Shown piece after piece: positions 10,868 through 22,795 of a stretch of 64,000 bases of DNA. The notes below the pieces were generated by a model, which made no database searches, was not told the origin of the DNA, and saw nothing but the letters and a program-made list of their open reading frames with translations. Position numbers and translations under genes: made by a program. How positions within the stretch are numbered: position 1 is the stretch's first letter; every line of letters begins with the position of its first letter. The stretch covers positions 18,940 to 82,939 of the forward strand of contig MBPM02000174.1 of NCBI GenBank assembly GCA_001695595.3, given 5' to 3'. The DNA is from Plasmopara viticola (taxonomy: Eukaryota > Oomycota > Peronosporomycetes > Peronosporales > Peronosporaceae).

Positions 10868-11834
10868 GGTCGTATCGAGGAGTAGACAACCAAGCAAAGT
10901 TGATTTCAAAGTCTCGAAGCAAGTTGCGTTGTGATGAATATGTATGCCGTGTCTCCTCTTCGAGCGGTAAATCCTGTCATTTTCTTGAATTTTTACCAGC
11001 ATCCAAATCCATCGCGAATTTGATGGCACCTCAGTAGCTGAAAATTACACTTTCTTGTCATTTGTGATGTGTTTGTATCTGACGGATTACGTTCATTAAG
11101 CCACTATGTAAAACCTAAAATTTAATGATCAATGAGCAAAACAATGGAATTTTTGCGTCCTACCATATAAAGTTGCGGTCCTGACCAGTACTTATCCATC
11201 TAAATATGATTGATTCTGGAAATTGAGCTTATAACCATACTTTACTTTCAAAAACACTATGACGGGTGATGCCGTTGTCTTACTCAGTGCCTGTACTTCG
11301 ATCTCCTTTTTCTTGATGAAAAGTTAGATTCTTTTAAGTATAGGATTCTCAAGTCCACTGCGTTTAGACTCTCAATAACTCATACAAGTGCTGCGAGAAA
11401 AGCTGTCCAGAAAGACACACCTTTATCATCATACATCCACTTTTTGCTATCAGCTTCCTTTTTTGTGTCAGTAAGTCTTGAATGTCGGTCGGGACATGTC
11501 AAAAGTCATATCCTGTACTTAATTATACGGTCAGTATTCGTTGATATGACTTCGATATTCATTCACTTAAATTGTTTTCACCACTAAACACCTATATATT
11601 CAGAAGAAAGGAATCAGGGCAAAACAATAATTCTATCCCAACTGCAGTAACAACAACTCGTAAAAGCATAGATCAACAACTACGACAAAAGACCTTCGAA
11701 TTGACAAACTTTATTCTTAAAACGGAAACGACAGCATCAGAGCAGCGTGGTGTCATATTAGTAGTAGATGAAATCCGAGCATCAAATAATTGAGTGAGGG
11801 TACGATATTGTAAGTCGGATACGTCGACCCAGAT

Positions 11835-12083
11835 CTACCACCAGCCTCCACCCCAGCCTCCACCCCAGCCACCACCTAAGCCTCCGCCCCAGCCACCACC
11901 CCATCCGAGTCCACCCCAAGGCCCTCCCCAGCCCCAGAATTCCTTCTTATTACCTTCTGGACCCTTACCTGCAGCAGGTGCTGCCTCTGTAGGCATAGCT
12001 GCTGACCGCAGTGCATTTTGGTCAGCAGCGGCATAGTCTGCAACGGCAATTGCAGCAGCGACGGCGAAAGCAGTAAACTTCAT
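11835..12083 (-). CDS. Secreted Gly/Trp-rich repeat protein, copy 8 (N16D)
   Basis: One change, N16D, near the end of the signal-peptide core (AVADYAAAD). The same D16 recurs in copies 17, 19 and 20, on both sides of the orientation switch. The upstream region has a small deletion (ACGGAGTACGGGCCACT). The initiator motif is kept at 12333-12346. Confidence 0.78.
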   Translation of the reverse strand: MKFTAFAVAAAIAVADYAAADQNALRSAAMPTEAAPAAGKGPEGNKKEFWGWGGPWGGLGWGGGWGGGLGGGWGGGWGGGWW

Positions 12084-13051
12084 GGTCGTATCGAGGAGTA
12101 GACAACCAAGCAAAGTTGATTTCAAAGTCTCGAAGCAAGTTGCGTTGTGATGAATATGTATGCCGTGTCTCCTCTTCGAGCGGTAAATCCTGTCATTTTC
12201 TTGAATTTTTACCAGCATCCAAATCCATCGCGAATTTGATGGCACCTCAGTAGCTGAAAATTACACTTTCTTGTCATTTGTGATGTGTTTGTACCTGACG
12301 GAGTACGGGCCACTATGTAAAACCTAAAATTTAATGATCAATGAGCAAAACAATGATACTTTTGCGTCCTGCCATATAAAGTTGCGGTCCTGACCAGTAC
12401 TTATCCATCTAAATATGATTGATTCTGGAAATTGAGCTTATAACCATACTTTACTTTCAAAAACACTATGACGGGTGATGCCGTTGTCTTACTCAGTGCC
12501 TGTACTTCGATCTCCTTTTTCTTGATGAAAAGTTAGATTCTTTTAAGTATAGGATTCTCAAGTCCACTGCGTTTAGACTCTCAATAACTCATACAAGTGC
12601 TGCGAGAAAAAGCTGTCCAGAAAGACACACCTTTATCATCATACATCCACTTTTTGCTATCAGCTTCCTTTTTTGTGTCAGTAAGTCTTGAATGTCGGTC
12701 GGGACATGTCAAAAGTCATATCCTGTACTTAATTATACGGTCAGTATTCGTTGATATGACCTTCGATAATTCATTCACTTAAATTGTTTTCACCACTAAA
12801 CACCTATATAATCAGGAGAAAGGAATCAGGGCAAAACAATAATTCTATCCCAACTGCATTAACAACAAACTCCTAAAATGCATAAATCAACAACTACGAC
12901 AAAAGACCTTCGAATTGACAAACTTTATTCTTTAAAACGGAAACGACAGCATCAGAAGCAGCGTGGTGTCATATCTAGTAGTAGATGAAATCCGAGCATC
13001 AAATAATTGAGTGAGGGTACGATATTGTAAGTCGGATACGTCGACCCAGAT

Positions 13052-13300
13052 CTACCACCAGCCTCCACCCCAGCCTCCACCCCAGCCACCACCTAAGCCT
13101 CCGCCCCAGCCACCACCCCATCCGAGTCCACCCCAAGGCCCTCCCCAGCCCCAGAATTCCTTCTTATTACCTTCTGGACCCTTACCTGCAGCAGGTGCTG
13201 CCTCTGTAGGCATAGCTGCTGACCGCAGTGCATTTTGGTCAGCAGCGGCATAGTTTGCAACGGCAATTGCAGCAGCGACGGCGAAAGCAGTAAACTTCAT
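13052..13300 (-). CDS. Secreted Gly/Trp-rich repeat protein, copy 9
   Basis: Reference protein. The initiator at 13558-13571 has one change on the minus strand (GCACATTGATCATT), which may weaken it. Confidence 0.78.
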   Translation of the reverse strand: MKFTAFAVAAAIAVANYAAADQNALRSAAMPTEAAPAAGKGPEGNKKEFWGWGGPWGGLGWGGGWGGGLGGGWGGGWGGGWW

Positions 13301-14273
13301 GGTCGTATCGAGGAGTAGACAACCAAGCAAAGTTGATTTCAAAGTCTCGAAGCAAGTTGCGTTGTGATGAATATGTATGCCGTGTCTCCTCTTCGAGCGG
13401 TAAATCCTGTCATTTTCTTGAATTTTTACCAGCATCCAAATCCATCGCGAATTTGATGGCACCTCAGTAGCTGAAAATTACACTTTCTTGTCATTTGTGA
13501 TGTGTTTGTATCTGACGGATTACGTTCATTAAAGCCACTATGTAAAACCTAAAATTTAATGATCAATGTGCAAAACAATGGAATTTTTGCGTCCTACCAT
13601 ATAAAGTTGCGGTCCTGACCAGTACTTATCCATCTAAATATGATTGATTCTGGAAATTGAGCTTATAACCATACTTTACTTTCAAAAACACTATGACGGG
13701 TGATGCCGTTGTCTTACTCAGTGCCTGTACTTCGATCTCCTTTTCCTTGATGGAAAGTTAGATTCTTTTAAGTATAGGATTCTCAAGTCCACTGCGTTTA
13801 GACTCTCAATAACTCATACAAGTGCTGCGAGAAAAAGCTGTCCAGAAAGACACACCTTTATCATCATACATCCACTTTTTGCTATCAGCTTCCTTTTTTG
13901 TGTCAGTAAGTCTTGAATGTCGGTCGGGACATGTCAAAAGTCATATCCTGTACTTAATTATACGGTCAGTATTCGTTGATATGACCTTCAATAATTTCTT
14001 CGGTAAAACTGTTTCACCACTAAACACCTATATAATCATGAGAAAAAAAGTAAAGCAAAACAATAATTCTACTCCAACTGCAGTAACAACAAACTCGCAA
14101 TAAGCAAAGATCAACAACTACGACGAAAGACCTTCGAATTGACAAACTTTATTTTTTAAAACGGAAACGACAGCATCAGAAGCAGCGTGGTGTCATATTA
14201 GTAGTAGATGAATCCGAGCATCAAATAATTGAGTGAGGGTACGATATTGTAAGTCGGATACGTCGACCCAGAT

Positions 14274-14522
14274 CTACCACCAGCCTCCACCCCAGCCTCC
14301 ACCCCAGCCACCACCTAAGCCTCCGCCCCAGCCACCACCCCATCCGAGTCCACCCCAAGGCCCTCCCCAGCCCCAGAATTCCTTCTTATTACCTTCTGGA
14401 CCCTTACCTGCAGCAGGTGCTGCCTCTGTAGGCATAGCTGCTGACCGCAGTGCATTTTGGTCAGCAGCGGCATAGTTTGCAACGGCAATTGCAGCAGCGA
14501 CGGCGAAAGCAGTAAACTTCAT
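14274..14522 (-). CDS. Secreted Gly/Trp-rich repeat protein, copy 10
   Basis: Reference protein. Initiator motif at 14780-14793. This is the last unit before the fold-back: a second copy of its own upstream region, inverted, begins at 15154. Confidence 0.8.
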   Translation of the reverse strand: MKFTAFAVAAAIAVANYAAADQNALRSAAMPTEAAPAAGKGPEGNKKEFWGWGGPWGGLGWGGGWGGGLGGGWGGGWGGGWW

Positions 14523-15153
14523 GGTCGTATCGAGGAGTAGACAACCAAGCAAAGTTGATTTCAAAGTCTCGAAGCAAGTTGCGTTGTGATAATTATGTAT
14601 GCCGTGTCTCCTCTTCGAGCGGTAAATCCTGTCATTTTCTTGAATTTTTACCAGCATCCAAATCCATCGCGAATGTGATGGCACCTCAGTAGCTGAAAAT
14701 TACACTTTCTTGTCATTTGTGATGTGTTTGTATCTGACGGATTACGTTCATTAAAGCCACTATGCAAAACCTAAAATTGAATGATCAATGAGCAAAACAA
14801 TGGAGTTTTTTGCGTCCTACCATATAAAGTTGCGGTCCTGACCAGTACTTATCCATCTAAATATGATTGATTCTGGAAATTGAGCTTATAACCATACTTT
14901 ACTTTCAAAAACACTATGACGGGTGATGCCGTTGTCTTACTCAGTGCCTGTACTTCGATCTCCTTTTTCTTGATGAAAAGTTAGATTCTTTTAAGTATAG
15001 GATTCTCAAGTCCACTGCGTTTAGACTCTCATTCACTCATATCGCAGCTTCAAGTGCTGCGAGAAAAAGCTGTCCAGAAAGACACACCTTTATCATCATA
15101 CATCCACTTTATGCTATCAGCTTCCTTTTTTGTGTCAGTAAGTCTTGAATGTC

Positions 15154-15575
15154 ACTTGAGAATCCTATACTTAAAAGAGTCTAATTTTTCATCAAGAAAA
15201 AGGAGATCGAAGTACAGGCACTGAGTAAGACAACGGCATCACCCGTCATAGTGTTTTTTTTTGAAAGTAAAGTATGGTTATAAGCTCGATTTCCAGAATC
15301 AATCATATTTAGATGGACAAGTACTGGTCAGGACCGCAACTTTATATGGTAGGACGCAAAAATTCCATTGTTTTGCTCATTGATCATTAAATTTTAGGTT
15401 TTACATAGTCGCTTTAATAACTGTAATCCGTCAGATACAAACACATCACAAATGACAAGAAAGTGTAATTTTCAGCTACTGAGGTGCCATCAAATTCGCG
15501 ATGGATTTGGATGCTGGTAAAAATCCAAGAAAATGACAGGATTTACCGCTCGAAGAGGAGACACGGCATAAATAT
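15154..15575 (+). repeat. Inverted fragment of an array unit (promoter and 5'UTR only)
   Basis: From ACTTGAGAATCC onward the sequence is the plus-orientation version of the unit upstream region. It includes the initiator at 15375-15388 and the 5'UTR up to GGCATAAATAT, where a copia LTR begins. It forms an inverted repeat with about 14,590-15,010. There is no CDS. Confidence 0.85.
15375..15388 (+). promoter_or_regulatory. Orphan initiator facing a copia LTR
   Basis: GCTCATTGATCATT on the plus strand inside the inverted unit fragment. Transcription from it would run antisense into retrotransposon A. Confidence 0.45.
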
Positions 15576-15721
15576 TGTTGAGAAGAAAGTAAAAACCGAA
15601 GTGAATATATTTATCCTGACCAATGAACGGCTACCATATGTAATTACTAATTGTGACGTACTTGTAATTACTGTGAAGCCATCCACCTGTTCAACATGCA
15701 TTCAGCGGTGTAATGTTAACA
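15576..15721 (-). repeat. 3' LTR of element A (146 bp)
   Basis: On the plus strand it runs TGTTGAGAAG to TGTTAACA. The minus-strand polypurine stretch GTGAGTGGGAG lies directly before it. Confidence 0.9.
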
Positions 15722-15734
15722 CTCCCACTCACCG

Positions 15735-18700
15735 CTAATGCTGTGTGTCCTTTGTTGCTGACTTGGTCTTGATTCCGGTGGCTTCGCGCAGATACTTAAG
15801 CATCTTGGTCCCAACTGCCTTCGTCAGCAACTCTGCAAGCTGACTCTTCGTGTCGATATATTCGATCTTCAACAGTCCTTCTTGCACGTTCTCACGAATA
15901 AAGTGGTGCTTGATGTCCACATGCTTCGTCCTAGCATGGTATCCGGCGTTGTTGGCTAACACAATCGCACCCTGGTTGTCTTCCCAAACCTGTGTGCCCG
16001 CGTCCAAAGAACTTCTTGTGTACATAAACTGAGAGCCATATACTCAGCTTCCGCTGAGCTCAGCGCAACTGTCCGCTGGTACTTCGACTTAAATACCACT
16101 GGTGCGCTTGCAATCATGACCATAATTCCCGAGACCGAGCGTCTGTCAACCGTGTTGCTGCCCCAATCTGCATCCGAGTATGCCTTGACCGTAACGCTAT
16201 CGGATCCTCGGTAGACGATACCGATTTGACGCGTGGTCTTCAGTTACCGTACTACTCGAATTGCTGCGCTCCAGTGTTGTAGTCCTGGGTTCTCCAGAAA
16301 ACGTGATAGCTGCGTCACCACGTAAGCAATATCAGGCCGAGTGCATGTCGTTATGTACAGCAAGCATCCAATCAAAGAGCGATAAGGCTTTGATCGCATT
16401 GTCGACCGTCCCTCTTCCGTTGTGGGTGACTGCTTTGACGACAGCTTCAATCCCGATACGCAAGGGTTTTCAACACTTTTGGCATCTTGTTGACCGAATC
16501 GCTTGACCACGTCATCGATGTAGCGAGTCTGTTTGATCATCAATATTCCAGCTGACCTGTCGTGATCAATTTCCATACCCAAAATAAATTCCGCCTGACC
16601 AAGCTCCTTCATCTTGAAAGCATTCTTGAGTACTCCCTTTACTTGATTTAATTCTTTGCTGCTTCTTGCTGCGATAATCATGTCATCCACATATAGTCCA
16701 ACGTAAGCAAAACCTTCTTTAGTTCTCTTGACATAAACACATTGATCTGCTCCGCAACTTTTAAAGCCATTCCTGACGAAGACACGATGTATTGTCTTGT
16801 TCCAGGCACTCCCTGCTTGCTTAAGTCCGTAAATAGCCTTGTTTAGTTGACATATGTATCCTTGAGCATTGTCGACACCAAGCGGAACTTCCATAAAAAC
16901 GTTGTTCGTCAACACGCTATTAAGAAAGCCGTGTCGACGTCCAGCTGTTTCATTTGATAGCCACATTCAACACATACCGCGAGAATTATTCGGATCGAAT
17001 TCATGTTGGCAACCGGGGAATATGTCTCGAAAAAGTCAACGCCATACTTCTGCTTGAAACCTTTCGCGACTAGTCGTGCCTTGTATCGCACGATAGCGCC
17101 ATTCTGATCACGCTTTTTGGCAAATACCCATCGTGATCCAATTGCGCGTCCAATTTTCCCTCGTGGCTGCAATGTCCACGTTTTATTCTCTTCGTGAGAG
17201 CGAAGCTCAGCATCCATTGCTTCACGCCATTTCATTGCATCGTCGCTTGCCATTGCTTGAGTATAAGTAGTCGGTGAGTCCAAATCATCGTCAATATTCA
17301 CAGCGTAGGCAAGAAAGGCTTCCGCAATTAGTCCATCTTCGTCAATCCTAGCAGGCTTTGGAGTCGTTGGGCCCTCACTGCCTTCTGTTGACTTTCCACC
17401 ATCGGAATCGTTTCTTAGCATTAGCACTGGCTCACGTCTTATTCGTGTTCGCTCCAATTCAGGCCGAAACACCAAACGATCTTCTTGTTGCACTTGGGAA
17501 GGTTGATGATACTCCGTTAGCTCAAGCCCGTTTCGTACAGGGCTCTCAGAAGGCATTAGCCGCTGTACAACTGCGCTTGGCGTACGATTTCCATCCTCCA
17601 TATTGACATCCTCGACTGTCTCTTCGACAGCTCCCATGGGATCGTCCGGAACTGACTGTCGATCCACTTGATGCTGAACATTGACTTCATCACCATCCTT
17701 AACTACTTGAACAATTGTTTTCGGCTTAAGCTCTTGCGTGTCGTAGATGCCGCCCACCTCACGCTCATCCAACTTTACAGAGCGGGTCACTTTAATCTTG
17801 GCATTCTCCAAGTCAAACACGCGATAGCCCTTGACATTCTCTGCATAGCCAAGAAACATACACTTGAAACTCTTGGGTTCCAGTTTGGTCCGTTTCACAT
17901 CGTCAATATGAGCGTAGCCTTGCGAACCAAATACGCGCAGGTGATCCATTCGAGGCTTCATTTTGAAAACTAGCTCATACGGCGTGGTGTCAGGATGGAC
18001 CGTATTGCTGGAGCGATTAATTAAATAAACCGCTGTATTTACCGCTTCCGCCCACCATTCCGTCGATACGCTCTTGTAGTGTAACATGCTGCGGGCTTTC
18101 TCCATAATTGTCCTGTTCATACGCTCCGCTACTCCGTTCTGCTGCGGGCTGTATGGGACGGAGCGCTGGTGTACAATGCCGTTCTCTTGACATATTCCTG
18201 CAATTTTCTTGTTTACGAACTCGGTTCCGTTGTCGGATCGCAAACATCTTAGTCGTGCACCCCACTGGTTTTCGTATAATGTCAGAAACTCCTTGAACTT
18301 GCCAGCCACTTCACTCTTGCTCTTGATCAGAAAAATTGCAACATATCGTGAAAAGTCATCCACAAACGTGAGAATGTATTTGGCACCACCCTTCGAGATA
18401 GTTCGCATTGGCCCCATGACATCTGTGTGAACACGCTCCAACACACGTGTCGTCTTTGTCATTGAACGAGACGGAAACACCGTGATCGTCTGCTTGCCCT
18501 TCAAACACCCGGCACACAATATTTCCACACTTTGCTTGATAATTGGGATACCATTAGTTAATCGCTGTGTCCTGATCAGCGCATCCTTGCTGGGGTGCCC
18601 CATGCGTGCATGCCAAAGCTCCCACTGATTGTCAGCCCCGGTATATTCAACGAGACATGCTTCTTCTTGCTCACAGTCAAGAAAATACGACTTTCCAGCT

Positions 18701-19791
18701 TTTGTGCCCGACGCAATTGCTTGCTTCTTGTTCCAAATGACACATGACGAACGCGAGAATTCCACACTCATGCCACGCTCTGCCAACTTGCCAACTGACA
18801 GCAACCTTCTGTCGAGTCCGGGAATGTGCAGAACTTCAACCATGCGAATCCTCATTCCGTTCAAACCAGTCAATTTTACCGTGCCGGCTCCTTTGACAAG
18901 CAACTTCTTCCCGTCTGCAATCGTAACTTCGATGCTAGCTTCTAGGCCCTTGTAATCAAACAAGTCCTTCCTGTGTGGGGTCATGTGGGAAGTTGCTCCA
19001 ATGTCAATCAGCCATCCTGATGACTTCCCTTTACCAACAGCAAACACCGTGTCGTCGCTGTTGAATCTTTTACCGGCCGGGCAGTTCCGCTTCATGTGTC
19101 CAAACTGGTCACAGTTGAAGCACTTGCCCTTGAATCCGCCGTTATTGCGTGGAGGACCACCCTTTCGTCCATTGTCCCGTCCACCTTTAAATCTTCTAGC
19201 ATTTCCATTTCCATTTACGCGAAACGCTTTCTCTGTAGCTTCTTTCCTCTGCAGCTTCTCCGACTCTTTGAGCAGCTTCTCCTTGACTTCTATCAACGAA
19301 ATGTCCCTTGCATTTTCCACAATCGACGACATCAAGTCGTACTCCGAAGGTAGACTGCTGAGAAGTACCACCAGCTGGCGTGACTCATCAATTTGCTCTC
19401 CTGTAGTCTGTAGTCCCACTACTAGCTCGTCAAAAGAGTCCAGATGCTCTGCCATGCTTGTTCCACTTTCCATCTTGAACTCATGTAGTCGACGAGTCAT
19501 CACAACACGATTGTGAAGAGTCGAGCGATTGTAGAAATCGCGGAGGGTTCCCCACGCCTCCATAGCACGCGTAGCCGACCGAATCTTGGTCTGGTGCTGG
19601 ATCTCAACGCCTTGAGCAATGATGCCTAGCGCCTTGGCATCATTAACCAGCCACGCCTCCGTGACGTCCTTCTCTTCCTTGACGGCCATGATGTGTCCCA
19701 GGAGACCCTTCCGCGCCAGGGTCATCCTCATGTTAAACTCCCAGTGGTAATAGTTACCACTTCCTAGGAGGACTTCGGTGCGCTTGTTCAT
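15735..19791 (-). pseudogene. Copia family 2 gag-pol of element A, broken
   Basis: It starts at the ATG at 19791 (MNKRTEVLLG). Gag carries a CCHC knuckle (CFNCDQFGHMKRNC). The protease reads WLIDIGATSHM, so the usual DSG active-site triplet is DIG. The integrase has the HHCC-type region (WHARMGHP...CAGC), HTDVMG and SDNGTEF. The RT YVDD is at 16682-16693. Breaks: one A lost in a run near 16925 (frameshift after 960 codons); TAT to TAA at 16244-16246; and a 37-bp deletion near 16,000 in RNase H relative to element C. It cannot encode a full polyprotein. Confidence 0.88.
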
Positions 19792-19833
19792 ATTGGGCGA
19801 GAACGTTGCTTGAGCTTGTTGCGGCTGTTAACC

Positions 19834-19979
19834 TGTTGAGAAGAAAGTAAAAACCGAAGTGAATATATTTATCCTGACCAATGAACGGCTACCATATGTA
19901 ATTACTAATTGTGACGTACTTGTAATTACTGTGAAGCCATCCACCTGTTCACCATGCACTCAACGGTGTAATGTTAACA
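19834..19979 (-). repeat. 5' LTR of element A (146 bp)
   Basis: Same ends as the 3' LTR, with a few mismatches in the last 30 bp (ACCATGCACTCAACGG against ACATGCATTCAGCGG). It is therefore older than element C. Confidence 0.9.
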
Positions 19980-20811
19980 GATGTCGACCTCAGTAGCTGA
20001 AAATTACACTTTCTTGTCATTTGTGATGTGTTTGTATCTGACGGATTACGTTCATTAAGCCACTATGTAAAATCTAAATTTTAATGACCAATGCGCAAAA
20101 CAATGGAATTTTTGCGTCCTACCATATAAAGTTGCGGTCCTGACCAGTAGCTATCCATCTAAATATGATTGATTCTGGAAATTGAGCTTATAAGCAAACT
20201 CTACTTTCAAAAACACTATGACGGGTGATGCCGTTGTCTTACTCCGTGCCTGTACTTCGATATCTTTTGGCTCAATAAAAAAATTGATTCTTTCAAGTAT
20301 AGGATGCTCAAGTCCACTGCGTTTAGAATCTCAATAACTCATATCGCAGCTACATGTGCTGTGAGATAAAGCCGTCCAGAAAGACAAACCTTAATCAGCA
20401 TACATCGACTTTTTGCTGTTAGCATGCTTTTATGTGTCAGTGAAAGTCTTAAATGTCGGTCTTAACATGTCAAACGTCATATTTTATACTTAATTACACG
20501 GTCAGTATTCGTTGATATGAATTTCGATAACTCGTTCGGTTAAATTGTTTTCACTAATAAACACCTATATAATTACGAGAAAGGAATTAGGGCAAAACAA
20601 TAATTCTATCCCAACTGCAGTAACAACAGACTCTAAAAAGCATAGATCAACAACTACGACAAAAGACCTTCGAATTGACTAATTTTATTCTTAAAAACGG
20701 AAACGACAGCATCAGAAGCACCGTGGTGTCATATCTAGTAGTAGATGAATTCCGAGCATCAAATAATTGAGTGAGGGTACGATATTGTAAGTCGGATACG
20801 TCGACCCAGAT

Positions 20812-21060
20812 CTACCACCAGCCTCCACCCCAGCCTCCACCCCAGCCACCACCTAAGCCTCCGCCCCAGCCACCACCCCATCCGAGTCCACCCCAAGGCC
20901 CTCCCCAGCCCCAGAATTCCTTCTTATTACCTTCTGGACCCTTACCTGCAGCAGGTGCTGCCTCTGTAGGCATAGCTGCTGACCGCAGTGCATTTTGGTC
21001 AGCAGCGGCATAGTTTGCAACGGCAATTGCAGCAGCGACGGCGAAAGCAGTAAACTTCAT
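20812..21060 (-). CDS. Secreted Gly/Trp-rich repeat protein, copy 11 (promoter deleted)
   Basis: Reference protein, identical to copy 1 although the surrounding spacer is of the diverged type. Upstream, CACCTCAGT is joined directly to TATCCATC at about 21228, deleting some 200 bp that normally contain the initiator. A TGG to TAG change closes the upstream in-frame extension, which argues that translation starts at this ATG. Confidence 0.75.
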   Translation of the reverse strand: MKFTAFAVAAAIAVANYAAADQNALRSAAMPTEAAPAAGKGPEGNKKEFWGWGGPWGGLGWGGGWGGGLGGGWGGGWGGGWW

Positions 21061-21895
21061 GGTCGTATCGAGGAGTAGACAACCAAGCAAAGTTGATTTT
21101 AAAGTCTCGAAGCAAGTTGCGTTGTGATGAATATGTATGTCGTGTCTCCTCTTTGAGCGGTAAATCCTGTCATTTTCTTGAATTTTTACCAGCATCTAAA
21201 TCCATCGCGAATTTGATGGCACCTCAGTTATCCATCTAAATATGATTGATTCTGGAAATTGAGCTTATAACCATACTTTACTTTCAAAAAAAAAAAACAC
21301 TATGACGGGTGATGCCGTTGTCTTACTCAGTGCCTGTACTTCGATCTCCTTTTTCTTGATGAAAAATTAGATTCTTTTAAGTATAGGATTTTCAAGTCCA
21401 CTGCGTTTAGACTCTCAATAACTCATACCACAACTACAAGTGCTGCGAGAAAAATCTGTCCAGAAAGACACACCTTTATCATCATACATCCACTTTTTGC
21501 TATCAGCTTTCTTTTTTGTGTCATTAAGTCTTGAATGTCGGTCGGGACATGTCAAAAGTCATATCCTGTACTTAATTATACGGTCAGTATTCGTTGATAT
21601 GACCTTCGATAATTCATTCACTTAGATTGTTTTCACCACTAAACACCTATATAATCAGGAGAAAGGAATCAGGGCAAAACAATAATTCTATCCCAACTGC
21701 ATTAACAACAAACTCGTAAAATGCATAAATCAACAACTACGACAAAAGACCTTCGAATTGACAAACTTTATTCTTTAAAACGGAAACGACAGCATCAGAA
21801 GCAGCGTGGTGTCATATCTAGTACTAGATAAATTCCGAGCATCAAATAATTGAGTGAGGGTACGATATTGTAAGTCGGATACGTCGACCCAGATC

Positions 21896-22107
21896 TACCA
21901 CCAGCCTCCACCCCAGCCACCACCCCATCCGAGTCCACCCCAAGGCCCTCCCCAGCCCCAGAATTACTTCTTATTACCTTCTGGACCCTTACCTGCAGCA
22001 GGTGCTGCCTCTGTAGGCATAGCTGCTGACCGCAGTGCATTTTGGTCAGCAGCGGCAAAGTTTGCAACGGCAATTGCAGCAGCGATGGCGAAAGCAGTAA
22101 ACTTCAT
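21896..22107 (-). pseudogene. Array copy 12, truncated by a stop and a repeat deletion
   Basis: The signal peptide and linker are intact (Y17F, V8I), but GAA for E48 is TAA at 21964-21966, giving a 47-residue product that ends GNKK. Beyond the stop the Trp/Gly tail has lost about three tetrapeptides. The upstream region jumps from CACCTCAGT to CCACTGCG at 22276, so the initiator is gone as well. Confidence 0.8.
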
Positions 22108-22642
22108 GGTTTTATCGAGGGGGAGACAACCAAGCAAAGTTGTTTTCAAAGACTCGAAGCAAGTTGCGTTGTGATGAATATGTATGTCGTGTCTCCTCTT
22201 CGAGCGGTAAATCCTGTCATTTTCTTGAATTTTTACCAGCATCCAAATCCATCGCGAATTTGATGGCACCTCAGTCCACTGCGTTTAGACTCTCAATAAC
22301 TCATTAAAGTGCTGTTAGAAAAAGCTGTCCAGAAAGACACACCTTTATCATCATACATCCACTCTTTGCTATCAGCTTCCTTTTTTGTGTCAGTAAGTCT
22401 TGAATGTCGGTCGGGACATGTCAAAAGTCATATCCTGTACTTAATTATACGGTCAGTATCCGTTTATATGACCTTCGATATTTCATTTACTTAAATTGTT
22501 TTCACCACTAAACACCTACATAATCAGGAGAAAGGAATCAGGGCAAAACAATAATTCTATCCCAACTGTAGTAACAACAAACTCGTAAAATGCATAGATC
22601 AACAACTACGACAAAAGACCTTCAAATTGACATACTTTATTC

Positions 22643-22788
22643 TGTTAAGAAGAAAGTAAAAACCGAAGTGAATATATTTATCCTTACCAATGAATGGCTA
22701 CCATATGTAATTACCAATTGTGACGTACTTGTAATTACTGTGAAGCCAACCACCTGTTCAACATGCATTCAGCGGTGTAATATTAATA
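22643..22788 (-). repeat. 3' LTR of element B
   Basis: It starts TGTTAAGAAG and ends TATTAATA where the family end is TGTTAACA, so the terminal bases have mutated. Confidence 0.82.
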
Positions 22789-22795
22789 CTCCCAC

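Larger units (their letters stand above)
2358..15153 (-). repeat. Tandem array block 1, copies 1-10, period about 1.2 kb
   Basis: There are ten consecutive head-to-tail units with CDS-to-CDS spacing of 1212-1222 bp. Each unit reads on the minus strand: initiator motif, 257-258 bp 5'UTR, 82-codon CDS, about 130 bp 3'UTR with AATAAA, then about 570 bp of AT-rich spacer. Spacers differ by scattered single-base changes, while the coding parts are essentially identical. Every interval of about 960 bp between CDSs in this block is accounted for by this layout, and I see no further gene in it. The block ends at 15153, where the orientation flips. Confidence 0.93.
15576..19979 (-). mobile_element. 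Ty1/copia retrotransposon A, family 2, full length, decayed
   Basis: It is bounded by two 146-bp LTRs and reads on the minus strand gag, protease, integrase, RT, RNase H. The flanking pentamers differ (AATAT left, GATGT right). The left flank is a plus-orientation unit and the right flank a minus-orientation unit, so the insertion site has been rearranged since integration. A short gap (42 bp) separates the 5' LTR from the gag ATG. Confidence 0.92.
19980..22642 (-). repeat. Tandem array block 2, copies 11-12 with degraded units
   Basis: It starts with a promoter half-unit whose CDS is missing (its initiator at 20083-20096 is mutated, GCGCATTGGTCATT), then a strongly diverged spacer (20,230-20,480), then copies 11 and 12. 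Both of these have lost the initiator region by deletion. It ends inside a 3' flank (TACTTTATTC), where element B begins. Confidence 0.85.

Noticed and set aside
2358..15153. CRISPR array or bacterial operon, suggested by regular direct repeats
   Set aside because: The period is 1.2 kb with whole genes inside. AATAAA signals, signal peptides and copia elements show a eukaryotic tandem gene array.
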